In this document: one piece after another, positions 21,628-21,959 of the stretch
How the letters are laid out: each line of letters begins with the position of its first letter
Numbering within the stretch: position 1 is the stretch's first letter
Source of the DNA: an uncultured Eubacterium sp.
GTDB taxonomy: Bacteria; Bacillota; Clostridia; Oscillospirales; Acutalibacteraceae
Direction: 5' to 3'
Length of the DNA: 21,959 nt
Assembly (NCBI GenBank): GCA_900542875.1
Contig: UQPH01000024.1
Coordinates: forward strand, 1 to 21,959
Translations under genes and position numbers: made by a program
Notes under the pieces: generated by a model
Databases searched by the model: none
What the model was told of the DNA's origin: nothing
The model's input: only the letters and a program-made list of their open reading frames with translations

Positions 21628-21959
21628 TTATTTTTTGAAAAAGCCTTTCTTTTCTTTGCCCTTTGACTTTTTAAGTCCTTCCTTGCCCTCTCTTTCGAGA
21701 ATCAACTTTTCGGCAAAGGCGTCAAGTTCCTTTGAAAAAGCGGCTCTGGGCTTAAACGAAACGGCAGGCTGACCGCTGTTAAGCGAATCGTTGATAGTTT
21801 TAAGGTCGCTGGAAAATACAGCGTATGCGTCCATTTTAAGAATGTTTTCGTAATCTGAGATTTTTACATTGTTTTTCTTTACATTCTTATTGATTATAAG
21901 TCTGATTTTGTCACCCTGATTAATTTGATTAAGAACATTCTGGCAAAGTTTTGCACGCT
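21628..21959 (-). CDS. tadZ: TadZ/CpaE-like localisation ATPase, C-terminal end (partial)
   Basis: The reading frame is open to the right edge of the window, so only the last 109 residues are present; the ATG at 21834 is internal. The visible part fits the C-terminal end of CpaE/TadZ, a MinD-like ATPase that places the Tad machine. It contains IRLIINKNVKKNN, the short strand of the MinD fold, then AYAVFSSDLKTINDSLNSGQ, and ends in a lysine-rich tail KGKEKKGFFKK. Pairing with tadA downstream (22 nt) is the standard order. The ATP-binding site is outside the window, so whether it keeps ATPase motifs cannot be judged. Confidence 0.82.
   Translation of the reverse strand, partial: RAKLCQNVLNQINQGDKIRLIINKNVKKNNVKISDYENILKMDAYAVFSSDLKTINDSLNSGQPAVSFKPRAAFSKELDAFAEKLILEREGKEGLKKSKGKEKKGFFKK

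Overview
The window looks like chromosomal DNA of a low-to-medium GC Gram-positive anaerobe of class Clostridia, most plausibly Oscillospiraceae/Ruminococcus-like. This is inferred from gene content, not from any search. The signs are AGGAGG-type ribosome binding sites with frequent TTG/GTG starts, sigma-A type promoters (one perfect TTGACA-17-TATAAT), a BspA-type leucine-rich repeat surface protein with many Cys-x2-Cys modules and a dockerin-like calcium loop, a DivIVA-family protein, and a Tad pilus operon with no secretin seen.

Left part (1-6540). A secreted LRR/Cys-module protein (207-2888, minus) has its own promoter and terminator. Next is a two-gene minus-strand operon of an Sfp-type phosphopantetheinyl transferase and the endolytic murein transglycosylase MltG (4701 down to 3029), driven by a consensus promoter. 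A divergent pyridoxal/pyridoxamine kinase gene (4869-5693, plus) converges on a gene for a membrane-anchored SGNH-like protein with degenerate catalytic motifs (5745-6524, minus). A strong bidirectional hairpin terminator lies between those two.

Right part (6598-21959, all minus). This is one tightly packed operon running in from beyond the right edge: tadZ/cpaE (3' end only), tadA/cpaF ATPase, tadB, tadC, a DUF192 gene, a DivIVA-like coiled-coil gene, and a 10.6-kb gene for a 3537-residue protein. That protein starts with a TadG/TadE-like membrane segment and is then mostly a beta-solenoid of about 2000 residues. A hairpin at 6545-6580 closes the operon.

The working picture is that TadZ positions the machine, TadA powers it and TadB/TadC form the inner-membrane platform. 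DivIVA-like and DUF192 proteins may be accessory parts. The giant TadG-like protein is anchored by its N-terminus and carries a very long extracellular rod, decorated with six-cysteine modules (one near the N-terminus, three in tandem that interrupt the solenoid near the C-terminus). No pilin, prepilin peptidase or small TadE/F gene is present in the window; they may lie upstream of the right edge.

The most unusual object is the giant TadG-like solenoid and its coupling to a DivIVA homologue. No rRNA, tRNA, CRISPR array, insertion sequence or phage gene was seen. The only stretches without a gene are short (under 210 bases) and hold promoters and terminators.
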